Assembly (NCBI GenBank): GCA_963839685.1 | Contig: CAWIVS010000012.1 | Coordinates: 922,368 to 986,367, forward strand | DNA from: CADEED01 sp963839685 | Lineage (GTDB): Bacteria; Pseudomonadota; Gammaproteobacteria; Steroidobacterales; Steroidobacteraceae | Reading direction: 5' to 3' | Length of the DNA: 64,000 bases | Shown: positions 1-9,329 of the stretch, in pieces | Position numbering within the stretch: the stretch's first letter is position 1 | How the letters are laid out: the number at the start of each line of letters is the position of its first letter | Position numbers and translations under genes: made by a program | The notes under the pieces: generated by a model | The model's database searches: none | What the model was told of the DNA's origin: nothing | Seen by the model: only the letters and a program-made list of their open reading frames with translations

Positions 1-976
1 GTGCCTTGGCCAGCGAGAACTCGAAGTGGAACCGATCCTCGTCCGCAAGATCGGCACGCGCGAGCTGCATCCGCATGGCCGCAATTTCCTCATCCGTGAA
101 GTGAAAGGTCTTGAGGTTCGCGAGGCTCCAGTAGGCTTCGCCGAGATGCGGCGCGAGCGAAATGCAGCGCCGGTAGGCGTCAATGCTCTCCGGGTTGCGT
201 CCGGCCGTCTTGAGCGCATGGCCCATGCTCATCCACACCTTCGGCTGCTTCGGATACTCGGCAAGCACCCCGTGGTATTCGTCGATGGACGCGGCGTATT
301 CGCCTGCGCGCCCCAGGATCGCGGCCCGGAGATTGCGATAGCCGGGATTGCGCGCGTCGTCGGCGAGCAATCGCTCCACTTCGACCAATGCGGACTCGGG
401 CTTGAACTGCCGATGCAGCACTGTCGCGTAGTTGTGGCGCGCGGCGGCGAAGCCCGGCGCGAGCTCGAGGCAGCGCGCCAGCAGTTTCTCGGCGTCGCCG
501 TAACGGCCGAGGCGCGCCGCAACCTCCGCCAGCATGCGGATCGCCGCGACGTCGGTGGGATGCCGCTTGAGGAATTCGCGCAGTTCGCCTTCGGCGTCCG
601 GGATGCGGTTCTCGACCAGCGCGAGCGCGGCGCTCATGAGCCTGGGATCCCGCGTCGAGTAGCGCACGGACTGCGCATAAGACTCGTCGGCCGCCTCGCG
701 CATCTCCAGCGCGCTGTAGTGATCGCCGAGCGCGCGCCACGCCTCGTGCAGCTCGGGCTTGAAATGCACCGCGCGCCGTAGCGCCGCGATCGCCTCCTCG
801 CCCTGGCCGAGACGGCCCAGCGCCAGGCCCGACAGCGCCAGTGCGTCCGGCTGGTCCGGATGCACCTTGAGGATCTCCGCGGCCTGCTCGGCGGCGGCCG
901 CGGCATCCCGCTCCAGCAGCCGCCCTGCGTGTCGCAGGGCTACTTCGAGAGTACCCAGCGGTTCTGGCGTGTTCAC
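1..976 (-). CDS. TPR-containing sulfotransferase family protein, N-terminal part (runs off window)
   Basis: The visible 325 residues are almost entirely tetratricopeptide repeats (for example HPDQPDALALSGLALGRLGQ) of about 34 residues. The order of repeats and the segment AYWSLANLKTFHFTDEE match the N-terminal half of TPR-sulfotransferase proteins of proteobacteria; the sulfotransferase domain itself would lie beyond the window edge and is not seen. The start is GTG at 976, with AAGG 8 bases upstream and no ATG nearby. It begins only 11 bases after the stop of the M20 peptidase on the same strand, so the two are probably co-transcribed. The sulfotransferase assignment rests on family resemblance of the repeat region alone. 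Confidence 0.75.
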   Translation of the reverse strand, partial: MNTPEPLGTLEVALRHAGRLLERDAAAAAEQAAEILKVHPDQPDALALSGLALGRLGQGEEAIAALRRAVHFKPELHEAWRALGDHYSALEMREAADESYAQSVRYSTRDPRLMSAALALVENRIPDAEGELREFLKRHPTDVAAIRMLAEVAARLGRYGDAEKLLARCLELAPGFAAARHNYATVLHRQFKPESALVEVERLLADDARNPGYRNLRAAILGRAGEYAASIDEYHGVLAEYPKQPKVWMSMGHALKTAGRNPESIDAYRRCISLAPHLGEAYWSLANLKTFHFTDEEIAAMRMQLARADLADEDRFHFEFSLAKA

Positions 977-987
977 GCTAACTACCT

Positions 988-2407
988 TCAGCGGCGCTTG
1001 CCGGCGAGCTCCGTGACCAGCGTGTGCCAGAAGGTCAGGCTGTCGTAGAACGACTGCACACCGAGGCGTTCATTGAGGCCATGCGAGAAGTCGTCCTTGG
1101 ACATCATGAAATTGCCGTCGGTGCCGTAGGTCGGGATGCCGATGGAGCGGAATACCAGTCCGTCGGTGGCGCCGGAGGTTTGCGTGGGAACGATGAGCAC
1201 CCCGGGGCGGATCTTGCGCGCGGCGCGCGTCACGGCCTTGAGCACGTCCTCGCGCAGCGGCGAGGCGTCGCTCGACAGCGGCGCGCCCTCCAGCTTGACC
1301 TCCACCCCGCTGCCAGCGGCCTGCTGTAACGCCTGCCGCACGTCTTCGATCTTCACGCCGGGAAAGATGCGGCAATTGACGTTGGCCCGGGCCGACTGCG
1401 GCAGCGCATTTTCGCCGTGCCCGCCGTTGAGCATGGTGGCCACGCAGGTGGTGCGCGTCCGGCCGACGTAGCTCGGCTCGCGCGCAATCACCGCGGCGGC
1501 CGCGGCGTCGCGCGGATTGTCGGCGAACTTGCGCATTGCCTCGCCGAGTTCGCCCGGCGCGATCGTGCCCGCCTGCCGGAACGAAGCCACGGTGGTGTCG
1601 TTCCACATCACCGGGAACTTGTAGTCGCGCACCTTGAGCAGCGCAGCGGCCAGATCGTAGATGGCATTGTCATCGCGCGGCTGCGAGCTGTGCCCGCCGG
1701 GATTGCGCGCCGTCACCGAGAAATCCGCATAGGTCTTCTCGGCGGTCTGCAGCTCGAAATAGAGCGCCTTGCCCGATTCATCGTCGAGCACGCCACCGCC
1801 CGCGTCACCGTTGAGCGCAAACTCGGCATCGATGAGGTCGCGATGCTTGTGCGCGATGTTGACGGTGGTCGCCTGCGCGGTTTCCTCGTCGCCGGAGAAG
1901 AACAGGATCACATCCCGGCTCGGGACGAATCCTTCCGCCTTGAGACGCAGGAAGGTGCTGGTGATCGCCACCACGCCCTGCTTGTCGTCATAGGTGCCGC
2001 GCCCGTAGAAATAGCCGTTCTCCTCGATCAGCTCGAAGGGACTGCGCTCCCAGTCTTCGCGCTTCGCCGCGACCACATCCATGTGCGCCAGGAGCAGGAT
2101 GGGCTTGCCACCCTTGCCGTTGCCGCGGTAGCGCACTACCAGCGAGGCGGTCTTGTCGCCCTCGCCCTCGAAAGGAACGACGTGGATGTCGGCGGCGGGA
2201 AAGCCGGCCGCCCGGAACTCACCCGCGAGGTATTCGGCCATGATCGGGCACCTGCCCGTTGCCCTTGGACGTGGGCATGGCAACGACTTTTGCATAGATT
2301 TCCCGGGCTTTTTGCTCATGCTGGCTGAGCCTGCCCGGTTCGGCAGCGCTGGCGACCCCCGTAACCCACAGCACGGCGGCAAATACAAGAACTGGTTTGA
2401 GTGGCAT
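988..2407 (-). CDS. Secreted M20 family metallopeptidase, one frameshift
   Basis: Zinc-dependent exopeptidase of the M20/M28 type, about 473 residues, exported by a signal peptide (start PLKPVLVFAAVLWVTG, cleavage after ASA). Zinc-site motifs are present in order: LLAHMDVV (His), GRGTYDDKQG (Asp), FFSGDEETA (Glu pair), a Gly-Gly-His-Ser-Ser motif and SHGLNE (His). The N-terminal 55 codons and the rest lie in different frames. Reading GTGCCCGATCATG near 2250 with one C fewer joins them as VPIMAEYLAGEF, so a one-base insertion or sequencing error is likely. It lies upstream of the TPR gene on the same strand. A paralogue is at 23099-24510. Confidence 0.8.
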
Positions 2408-2552
2408 TGAAAACCCCGGGAAGTTTGAATGCGGCATATTACGCGACCGAGGGCCGGTCTTTTTCGCGCACGGACTTTTGCTCGTAGGGGCAGCCCCCAT
2501 TATTCTTGGCTGCCGCGCTTGGGCGCGGCAGGTCTGCCGGGAGGGGCACCAC

Positions 2553-3305
2553 ATGTTCGGACGCATCGCCAACCTGTTCAAAGGTTTCCTGTCGCTGTTC
2601 GTCTCTGGCGTCGAACGCCGCAACCCGGAGGCACTGCTGGAACTGGAGCAGGAAGACCTCCGCAAGCAGGTGGGCAACTTCAACCAGGGCCTGGCGTCGC
2701 ACGCCGGTCTCTCCGAGCGGCTCATGAGCCAGGTGCGCAAACTCGAGGCCGAGCAGAAGGACCTGCGCGCCAAGACCACCGCGCACGTGCGTGCCGGCAA
2801 TAATGCCGCCGCCGGCCAGTACGCGCTGCGCCTGCAGAGTGTCGAGGCGCAGCTCGCCGAGAACCGCACGCAGCTCGAGCAGGCCGAGACCACGTACAAG
2901 AATCTCGTCAAGGCGCGTGACGTGGCCGTGCAGACCGCGCGCGCCAAGATCGAAAGCCTCAAGGGCGCCATCAACGACATGCGCATGAAGCAGGCCATGG
3001 CGGAGATCCACGAAATGTCCGCCGGCATGATCACCAACATCGGCGGCGCCGGTGACACGCTCAACCGTCTCGAGAGCATGGTCATGGAGGAACGCGACAA
3101 GGCCGCCGGCCGCGCGCGTGTCGCCAAAGACTCGGTCGACATGACGCAGGTCAACATCAAGGAATCCGAGATGACTGCGCTCGCCGACCAGGCGCTCGCG
3201 GATTTCGCTGCGCGTGAGGGTATTTCACTCAAGGGTGAGGCCACGGCCGCGCCGGCCGAGCGTTCCATGGGCGCGACCGAGAAGCCCAGCTCCGAGCCCC
3301 AGTAG
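2553..3305 (+). CDS. PspA/IM30 family envelope-stress protein
   Basis: 250 residues, nearly all heptad-rich coiled coil. The N-terminal amphipathic helix (MFGRIANLFKGFLSLFVSGV) and long helical hairpin are typical of PspA/IM30/Vipp1, which polymerise on the inner face of the cytoplasmic membrane during stress. The ATG at 2553 follows GGGAGGGG at a good distance. The C-terminal tail, rich in Ala, Pro and Glu, is longer than in E. coli PspA. It is the first gene of a four-gene cluster with an AAA+ ATPase, a membrane coiled-coil protein and a periplasmic sensor-like protein. No pspF, pspB or pspC is nearby, so this is not the classical Psp operon. Confidence 0.88.
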   Translation: MFGRIANLFKGFLSLFVSGVERRNPEALLELEQEDLRKQVGNFNQGLASHAGLSERLMSQVRKLEAEQKDLRAKTTAHVRAGNNAAAGQYALRLQSVEAQLAENRTQLEQAETTYKNLVKARDVAVQTARAKIESLKGAINDMRMKQAMAEIHEMSAGMITNIGGAGDTLNRLESMVMEERDKAAGRARVAKDSVDMTQVNIKESEMTALADQALADFAAREGISLKGEATAAPAERSMGATEKPSSEPQ

Positions 3306-3334
3306 CTAGAGAGTCCCGTTCGGGAACAAAGACG

Positions 3335-4996
3335 TTGCCCGCCCCACCAACCGCTCCTGCCTGGGCCGCCGAACTGGCGCTTGCCTACGAAAGCGGTGCC
3401 GCCAGCCAGTTCATCCTGTTCGGCAATGTGCACGACAAGGTGGCCGTCGGCGGCGCACTGGTGAATCTCGCCGACTTTCTCGAAGACACGCTGCTCTCGG
3501 GATTCGGCGTGGTGCTCTCCTACGACCTCGGCAACGGGCTCAACATCGAACGCGGCGGCGAGCTGGTGGACAAATGGCAGGGCGCCGAACTCAAGAAAAT
3601 GGCGCGCGAGCCGTTGCCCGCGATCCAGTGGATTGGTCGCTACCTGCGTTATCTCGGCAACCTGCGAGCCCTGGGCGTCAATACGGGGAGCAAGGAAAAG
3701 ATCCCGAACGTCGCCGTGATCCTGCGCGGCGTGGACCACATCATCCCGGCCGATGGCGCGGGCTTTGAACACGGCAGCATCACCGGCCAGCTGCGCACCT
3801 GGGCCAGTGAATCACCGTTCACCGACCTGGCGTTCACCAGCATCCTGATCGCTGACAATCTCAACGACGTCGAGCCATTGATCGCCGCCTCGCCGCAGAC
3901 CACGCGCGTTCGCGTGCCACTGCCCGACAACAAGGCGCTCGAAGCCGCCATCGGCATTCTCGCGAAGCAGTGCCCGCGTGCCTTTGGCGCTGCTGCCAAT
4001 CTCGCCGAGCTCGCGGGCGCGCTCGCGGGCGTCACCGTCTCCAGTCTGGAAAGCCTTGTGAAGTTGCGCCACCACGAGAGCAAGCCATTGGGCGATGCCG
4101 ACCTGGCGCGGCTCAAGAAAGAACTGGTGGAGCGTGATTCGGCGGGGCTGGTGGAATTCATCGAAGCGAAGCGCACGCTCAACGATTACCACGGCCAGGA
4201 GGCCCTGAAGACCTGGTTGCGGCAGGACATCGTGTTATGGCGCAAGGGCGATCTCAAGGCGCTGCCCATGGGTTACCTGTTGTGCGGGCCGGTCGGTACC
4301 GGCAAGACTTTCCTGGTCGAATGCCTCGCGGGTGAAGCCGGCGTGCCGGTGGTCAAGCTCAAGAATTTCCGCGATCGCTGGGTCGGCTCGAGTGAGGGCA
4401 ACCTGGAAAAGATCTTCCGCCTGGTGCGCGCGCTCGGCCGCTGCATGGTGTTCATCGACGAGGCGGACCAGACGCTGGGCAAACGAGATTCGGGCAGCGG
4501 CGACAGCGGGCTGTCGGGACGCATCTACTCGATGATCGCCCAGGAGATGTCGGACAGCGGCAATCGCGGTCGCGTGTTGTGGCTGCTCGCCTCCTCGCGC
4601 CCCGACCTGATCGAGGTCGACCTCAAACGTCCGGGCCGCGTCGACGTCAAAGTACCGTTGTTACCCACCAGCACCACCGCCGAGAGCGCGCAGCTCATCG
4701 GTCTGCTCGCGAAGCGTTATGGCCTCGAGCTCACGCCCGAGGATCTCACCCGGCTGGAACCGCGCATGCCCACGCTGCTCACCCCTGGCGCCGCCGAGGC
4801 GCTGGTGGTCAAGGCGTATCGTCACGCGCGCACGCAGAACGTCGCCGGCGGCGCGGCCCTCGAAGCCAGCCTCATCGGCTACCAGAACCCGGTGCCGGCC
4901 GACGTACTGGAATTTCAGATGCGCATCGCGGTGCGTGAGGCCACGGATCTCAACTTCGTCCCGCCGGCGTTCAGAAACATGGCAGCGCCCTCGTGA
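3335..4996 (+). CDS. AAA+ ATPase of the PspA cluster
   Basis: 553 residues. The C-terminal half is a classic AAA+ module: Walker A GPVGTGKT near residue 318, Walker B CMVFIDEAD near 370, sensor 1 LLASSRPD and an Arg-finger region LKRPGRVDVK. The first 270 residues hold an N-terminal region with FILFGNVHDKVAV that I cannot assign to a named domain. No signal peptide or membrane segment is seen, so it is cytoplasmic. The start is TTG at 3335, the first start codon after the pspA stop; the ribosome site is weak, which suggests coupling to pspA. By its place it probably remodels the PspA polymer or the membrane protein encoded next. Confidence 0.85.
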   Translation: MPAPPTAPAWAAELALAYESGAASQFILFGNVHDKVAVGGALVNLADFLEDTLLSGFGVVLSYDLGNGLNIERGGELVDKWQGAELKKMAREPLPAIQWIGRYLRYLGNLRALGVNTGSKEKIPNVAVILRGVDHIIPADGAGFEHGSITGQLRTWASESPFTDLAFTSILIADNLNDVEPLIAASPQTTRVRVPLPDNKALEAAIGILAKQCPRAFGAAANLAELAGALAGVTVSSLESLVKLRHHESKPLGDADLARLKKELVERDSAGLVEFIEAKRTLNDYHGQEALKTWLRQDIVLWRKGDLKALPMGYLLCGPVGTGKTFLVECLAGEAGVPVVKLKNFRDRWVGSSEGNLEKIFRLVRALGRCMVFIDEADQTLGKRDSGSGDSGLSGRIYSMIAQEMSDSGNRGRVLWLLASSRPDLIEVDLKRPGRVDVKVPLLPTSTTAESAQLIGLLAKRYGLELTPEDLTRLEPRMPTLLTPGAAEALVVKAYRHARTQNVAGGAALEASLIGYQNPVPADVLEFQMRIAVREATDLNFVPPAFRNMAAPS

Positions 4997-5009
4997 AAAG
5001 GGTGGTCCC

Positions 5010-5858
5010 GTGAAAGGCAGGCCCTCATACCTCGCGGCGGCCTTCAATGCGCGGCCGCTGGGGATGCCGATTCCGCCCAACTGGTTCGGAGTTGCCGCCT
5101 TCGGGCTGCTCGGGGCACTCGTCAACCCGGGCCTGTGGCTCATCGGCCTCGGCCTTGAAGGCATCTATCTGTGGGCGCTGTCGCGCAACGAGCGCTTTCG
5201 TGCCACGGTGGACGCCGTCGCCGGTGTGAGCGACAGCACCTCGCGCTACGAAGCACTGCTGGCGAGCCTCGATTCCACGGCGCAGTCGCAGCAGTACGAG
5301 ATCGAACGCGCGGCCGCGGAAATCGTCGGCCTGCTGCAGCGTTCCTCGGTACACGCCTCGCAGATCGGCGACATCCGCCAGATGGCCTGGCTGCACCTGA
5401 AGCTGCTCGCCGCGCGCGCCTCGTTGGCCGAAGTCGTCGCGGTGGCCGAACGCGAACGCAAGTCGCTCGACGAGCAGGAGCGGCATTGTCGCGATCGCCT
5501 GGCGGCCGGTGATACGGACGAGGAACTGCGACGCAGCCTCGAGCAACAACTCGAGGTGATCAACTCGCGCCAGGACGCGCATCGCGACGCCAAACGACGC
5601 CGCGAGCTGGTCGACGCCGAGATCGCCCGACTGCGGCAGCAGGTGTCGCTGGTGCGTGAACAGGCCCTGCTCGCCACCGATGAAAACACCATGGCGCAGT
5701 CGCTCGACGCCGTGTCGGCGTCGCTCAACGAGGCCAATCGGTGGATGCGCGATCAGCGCGACATCTTCGCCGGCCTCGATCAATTCACGGACGAGCCGCC
5801 GCCGGCGGATCTCCTGGCTTCGAAGCGCGCCGCCAGGCGCAGCAAGGTTTCCGAGTGA
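5010..5858 (+). CDS. Membrane-anchored coiled-coil protein of the PspA cluster
   Basis: 282 residues with no family I recognise. Residues 22-55 form two closely spaced hydrophobic segments (WFGVAAFGLLGALVNPGLWL, then IGLGLEGIYLWAL), a likely membrane hairpin. From residue 90 on the protein is charged and heptad-like (for example LDEQERHCRDRLAAGDTDEE), predicting a long cytoplasmic coiled coil. The start is GTG at 5010, preceded by AAGGGTGG; the gene begins 13 bases after the ATPase stop. A membrane hairpin plus coiled coil beside PspA suggests a membrane docking partner for PspA, doing the job PspB/PspC do elsewhere. That role is inference from position and shape only. Confidence 0.75.
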   Translation: MKGRPSYLAAAFNARPLGMPIPPNWFGVAAFGLLGALVNPGLWLIGLGLEGIYLWALSRNERFRATVDAVAGVSDSTSRYEALLASLDSTAQSQQYEIERAAAEIVGLLQRSSVHASQIGDIRQMAWLHLKLLAARASLAEVVAVAERERKSLDEQERHCRDRLAAGDTDEELRRSLEQQLEVINSRQDAHRDAKRRRELVDAEIARLRQQVSLVREQALLATDENTMAQSLDAVSASLNEANRWMRDQRDIFAGLDQFTDEPPPADLLASKRAARRSKVSE

Positions 5859-5884
5859 GCATGGTCTGTAAAGGAGACACCCAC

Positions 5885-7579
5885 ATGGTTTCGTGTCGTC
5901 AACGCGGTTCGGTCGCGGGCAACGTCATCACGTTGTTGCTGCTGGTGGGCATCGTCGGGCTCGGCGCCTGGTTGTGGCTCGGCAAGAAGGCCGACGCTCC
6001 GGCCGCCGGCGCGAGCGCGCCGTCCGCGCAGTCGGATCGCGGCGCCGCGTCGAAACCCGACGGAGACGCACCCGGGCCCATCGAACCGGTGACGGGTACA
6101 CCGACTCTCGAAGCGGCCAATACCTATGTTCCCAAGGACAACATCCTGCGCATCGACATCAGCGAATACGCCGGTTATGGCGGACTGATCGTCGCGAACG
6201 GCGGCCTGGATCCGAATCCGGACTCCATCTTCGCCAAGGAATATGGATTCCAGGTGCAGATTTCGATGAGCGAGAGCGAGACCTGGGGCCCGCTCAACAA
6301 CGGCAAACTCGCCGCCACCGCCACCACGGCGGATGCACTCGCCGTGCTTGGCCGCCAGTTCGACGCGATCGTGCCGGTGCAGATTGGTTACTCGCGTGGC
6401 GCCGACATGGTGGTCGTCGATCACGGCATCGCCTCCATCAACGCGCTCAAGGGCAAGACGCTGGCGGCTTCGCAATTCAACGAGAGCGAGTTTTTCATCC
6501 GTTACCTGGCGCAGGAAGCCGGCGTACCGGTCACCGTGTTACGCGATCTGGACTCGAAACCGCCGGCGGGTTCGCTGGGCCTGGTGTTCTACGAAGACGC
6601 GTTCGTCGCCTGTGATGCGTACGCGTACGAACTTGCCAGTGGTGGCAAACGCCTCAATGGCTGCGTGGGCTGGACGCCCAAGACGGACGAGGTGATCGAA
6701 GCCTCCAAGGGCGCGGCGAAGATGCTGGTGTCCAACCGCAACCTGCTGGTGGTCGCCGACGTGCTGGCCGTCAACAAGGGTTTCGCCAGCGCGAATCCGA
6801 AGATGGTGCAGGGCCTGGTGCATGGAATTCTCGAAGGCAACCGGCGTCTGCGCGACCACCAGGCCGAAAACATCGCCGTGGTCGCCAAGGCCTTCAAGTG
6901 GACCGACGAAGAAGCACGCGAAGAACTGTCGCATGTACATCTTTCAAACCTGCCGGAAAATCGTGCGTTCTTCGCCGGCACCATCGACTCTGCCGGCTCG
7001 TTCGGCGGAATTTTCCAGTCCTCGGTGCTGGCCTACGGCAGCGTGATCAGGAACCCCACCGACCCGGCACGCTTCGTCGATACCACGGCGCTCGAGGCGT
7101 TGGCGAAACGCGGCCTGTTCGCGGATCAGAAGATCGCCATCGCGCCCATCCGCACCACGACGCAGGCGTCGCTCGAGGGCGATCCGCTGCTCAGCAAGGA
7201 CATCCGCTTCTTCTTCGAGGCGAACTCATCGAACCTCGATCGCAACGCGCCGCAGAACCAGGAGTACCTCGCCACCATCAAGCGCTTCCTGCAGGTGAGC
7301 CCTGGATCCACAGTGCTGCTGCGCGGCCATGTCGACAACGCGCGCGTCGCGGAATTCCGCCAGCAGGGCGGCGAGCAACTCGTGCAAAGCATGGCGCTCA
7401 AGGCGATGGAACTGTCGCGTCAACGTGCCAAGGCGGTGAGCGACGCACTGCTCGCCAAGTACCCGGAGGTCGACAAGGGGCGCATCGAAGCCGTCGGCCG
7501 CGGCTGGGAAGAACCGACGGGCTCCAGTGACAGCGCCGAGAATCGGCGCGTCGAGGTTCAGTGGTTCACCATCGAGTAG
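5885..7579 (+). CDS. Membrane-tethered substrate-binding protein fused to an OmpA peptidoglycan-binding domain
   Basis: 564 residues. An uncleaved-looking N-terminal membrane segment (VITLLLLVGIVGLGAWLWLG) is followed by an Ala/Pro/Ser linker, then a domain like the TauA/SsuA/PstS type II periplasmic binding proteins (about residues 75-390), and a C-terminal OmpA-like domain (about 440-564) with LLRGHVDNARVAEF, LSRQRAKAVSDALL and the NRRVEVQW end. The protein would therefore span from inner membrane to cell wall and expose a ligand-binding domain. The ATG at 5885 has AAGGAG 8 bases upstream. It is the last gene of the PspA cluster, and no ABC permease or ATPase is near, so a sensor role is more likely than transport. 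Confidence 0.8.
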   Translation: MVSCRQRGSVAGNVITLLLLVGIVGLGAWLWLGKKADAPAAGASAPSAQSDRGAASKPDGDAPGPIEPVTGTPTLEAANTYVPKDNILRIDISEYAGYGGLIVANGGLDPNPDSIFAKEYGFQVQISMSESETWGPLNNGKLAATATTADALAVLGRQFDAIVPVQIGYSRGADMVVVDHGIASINALKGKTLAASQFNESEFFIRYLAQEAGVPVTVLRDLDSKPPAGSLGLVFYEDAFVACDAYAYELASGGKRLNGCVGWTPKTDEVIEASKGAAKMLVSNRNLLVVADVLAVNKGFASANPKMVQGLVHGILEGNRRLRDHQAENIAVVAKAFKWTDEEAREELSHVHLSNLPENRAFFAGTIDSAGSFGGIFQSSVLAYGSVIRNPTDPARFVDTTALEALAKRGLFADQKIAIAPIRTTTQASLEGDPLLSKDIRFFFEANSSNLDRNAPQNQEYLATIKRFLQVSPGSTVLLRGHVDNARVAEFRQQGGEQLVQSMALKAMELSRQRAKAVSDALLAKYPEVDKGRIEAVGRGWEEPTGSSDSAENRRVEVQWFTIE

Positions 7580-7773
7580 AAAGGGAGGGCAGCCTCCATA
7601 TCTACATCTACATCGCGAAATAGTGACGACGACCGCACCTATCCTTGATGCGATCGCCGCCGTGCCGGCACCAAAGTTCGGCACCTCACAGTAGCCCCTC
7701 AACATGACGCGCGTAGCCGCGGCCGCGGCAAATCGCTGTCTTGTAGGACTGTCGTCGCGCAGTGACAGTCGAG

Positions 7774-8439
7774 CTATTCGCGCGCCCGGCGCACCGCGAG
7801 CTTGAGATCTGCCACCAGCGCCGCGCGTCCAGCAGCGCGCGCCTGCTCGTCCGGTGCACGCAGGATTGCCGACGGATGCAACGTGGCGATGATCGCATCG
7901 GCCAGCTTGTGCTTCAGCACTTTGCCGCGGTCACGGGTGATGCGGAACTGACTGCCGAGCAAGGCTTGCGCCGCCGTGGCACCCAGGAGCACCACGACGG
8001 CCGGTCTCACCACTGCGAGTTCCGCTTCGAGCCATGGCAGGCAAGCCTTGACGGAACTCGCCGGCGGCCGCTTGTGCAATCTGAACTTGCCGCGGGGTTC
8101 GAAATTGAAATGTTTGACCGCGTTGGTGACATAAACTTTGCCTCGCTCGAGTCCCGCCTCGGCCATCGCCTCGTCGAGCAGTTGCCCGGCGGGACCGACG
8201 AACGGACGCCCCGCGACGTCTTCGCGATCTCCCGGTTGTTCACCCACCAGCATGACCGTGGCGCTCGATGTGCCTTCACCGAACACCGTCTGCGTGGCCT
8301 TCAGGTACAACGCACAGCCGCGACAATGCGCGGCAGCTTCACGCAACGCGGGGATGGTGAGCGTCGGCGGCAGGAAGGTTTCGGTGGGTGCCAGCGCAGT
8401 GACTTGCGTCTTGCGCCGCGCATCGCTTGGCCTGGCCAT
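7774..8439 (-). CDS. udgX: UdgX-type uracil-DNA glycosylase/cross-linking protein
   Basis: 221 residues of the Fe-S uracil-DNA glycosylase superfamily. Present are the four-cysteine-type start (HCRGCALY), motif A GEQPGDREDVAGRPFVGPAG, VTNAVKHFNFEPRGKFRLHK and the motif B HPSAILR. The insert with a His after an Arg-rich stretch is the hallmark of UdgX, whose loop His attacks the sugar and leaves the enzyme covalently bound to the uracil site in DNA. In described members the loop reads KRRIH; here it is KFRLH, keeping the His. The start ATG at 8439 leaves a short basic N-terminus. It is a single gene with no visible partner. Confidence 0.85.
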   Translation of the reverse strand: MARPSDARRKTQVTALAPTETFLPPTLTIPALREAAAHCRGCALYLKATQTVFGEGTSSATVMLVGEQPGDREDVAGRPFVGPAGQLLDEAMAEAGLERGKVYVTNAVKHFNFEPRGKFRLHKRPPASSVKACLPWLEAELAVVRPAVVVLLGATAAQALLGSQFRITRDRGKVLKHKLADAIIATLHPSAILRAPDEQARAAGRAALVADLKLAVRRARE

Positions 8440-8483
8440 GCATCACTGTGGCCGTCTGGCGCGCACGCCTCTGTCGGAGAACG

Positions 8484-8512
8484 CGACAGCCGGCCATCGA
8501 GGCCGGCTGTCG
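8484..8512 (-). terminator. Strong hairpin, likely terminator of the FN3 gene
   Basis: A perfect 12-bp stem (CGACAGCCGGCC / GGCCGGCTGTCG) closes a 5-base loop, 22 bases after the stop of the FN3 gene. Only short T-rich stretches flank it on either strand, so it could act for the FN3 transcript or merely block read-through into udgX. Confidence 0.6.
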
Positions 8513-8533
8513 TTCTAATCTGTCAGCAAGTCG

Positions 8534-9329
8534 TCAGCTCTTCGCGCAACGCGCGACGACAGTGTTCGAGCGGGTCGAGCTGGTGAACGAAACTTTGGTA
8601 CGTGGCACCGGGTAGTAGTAGGTGTTGGTCGGAAACTTCTCGTTGCATTTCGTTCCCAACGCAACCGATCCGACCAGGCGCCCGAGTACGCGTCCGCCAT
8701 TCTGGAACAGCACGTCGTAGACGGGGGTGGCAACCGTCTTGTATATGGCCGTCGAAGTGGGCGCCACGCTGACAGTCAGGCTCTTGGCGGCGCTGGTGCC
8801 GGTGATGGTCTTCTGCGCGAGCGTGCTGTTGCTGGATTCGACCTGGCCGACTGTTGAAGGCACGCACCGAGAAGTACCAGGTACCGGTCTGCAGCGCCGA
8901 GATGGAGGTGCTCGTCGCCGCCGGATCATTGATCTGCTTGACGTTGGTGAGCGCCGATGTGCTGGTGCCATACAGCACCTTGTATCCCGCGAGATTGGTG
9001 AGCGCGCTGCCGTCGGTATTGGTGGTGGGCCGCGTCCAGTTGATGGTGGCCGAGCCGTTACCCCAGGTGCAGGTCAGTGAGTAGCTCTTGTTGGCGGTGA
9101 TGGCTGCCACGGTTTCCGAGCCGGACGCGAACTTGGTGCCGCTCCACCCGCCGCTCGCCGTGCAACTGGAGGCCACGGGCGAAGTCGACCATGTCAGCCG
9201 GGGTGTGACGCTGCCGGTGCCCGATGTCGGACTTGCGGTGAAAGTGATGGTTCCGGCGGCTTGGGCTTTCGAAGCCGTGGCGCAAAGAATCAGAGGAAGC
9301 GCCAGGAGCGCGTAGGAAAAGTTTCGCAT
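8534..9329 (-). CDS. Secreted fibronectin type III protein, one frameshift
   Basis: About 265 residues. A clear signal peptide (MRNFSYALLALPLILCATAS, cleavage near AQA) is followed by an Ig-like stretch with paired Cys (SSCTASGGWSGTK, SLTCTWG) and a fibronectin III domain (LAGYKVLYGTSTSALTN to TGTWYFSVRAFN). The reading frame breaks near 8850-8856, just after the FN3 motif VRAFN; the next frame continues with TVGQVESSNSTLAQKTITGT and ends KVSFTSSTRSNTVVARCAKS. A two-base loss or one-base gain explains it. The C-terminal part has no domain I recognise. It is probably a surface or periplasmic protein. Confidence 0.65.

Noticed and set aside
26..781. Long plus-strand open frame at the window start
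   Set aside because: It lies antisense to the TPR gene; its protein is Arg/Ala-rich without any domain, as expected of a GC-rich shadow frame.
7582..7600. Short inverted repeat GGAGG-GCAG-CCTCC after the OmpA fusion gene
   Set aside because: Only a 5-bp stem with no T-run; too weak to call a terminator.
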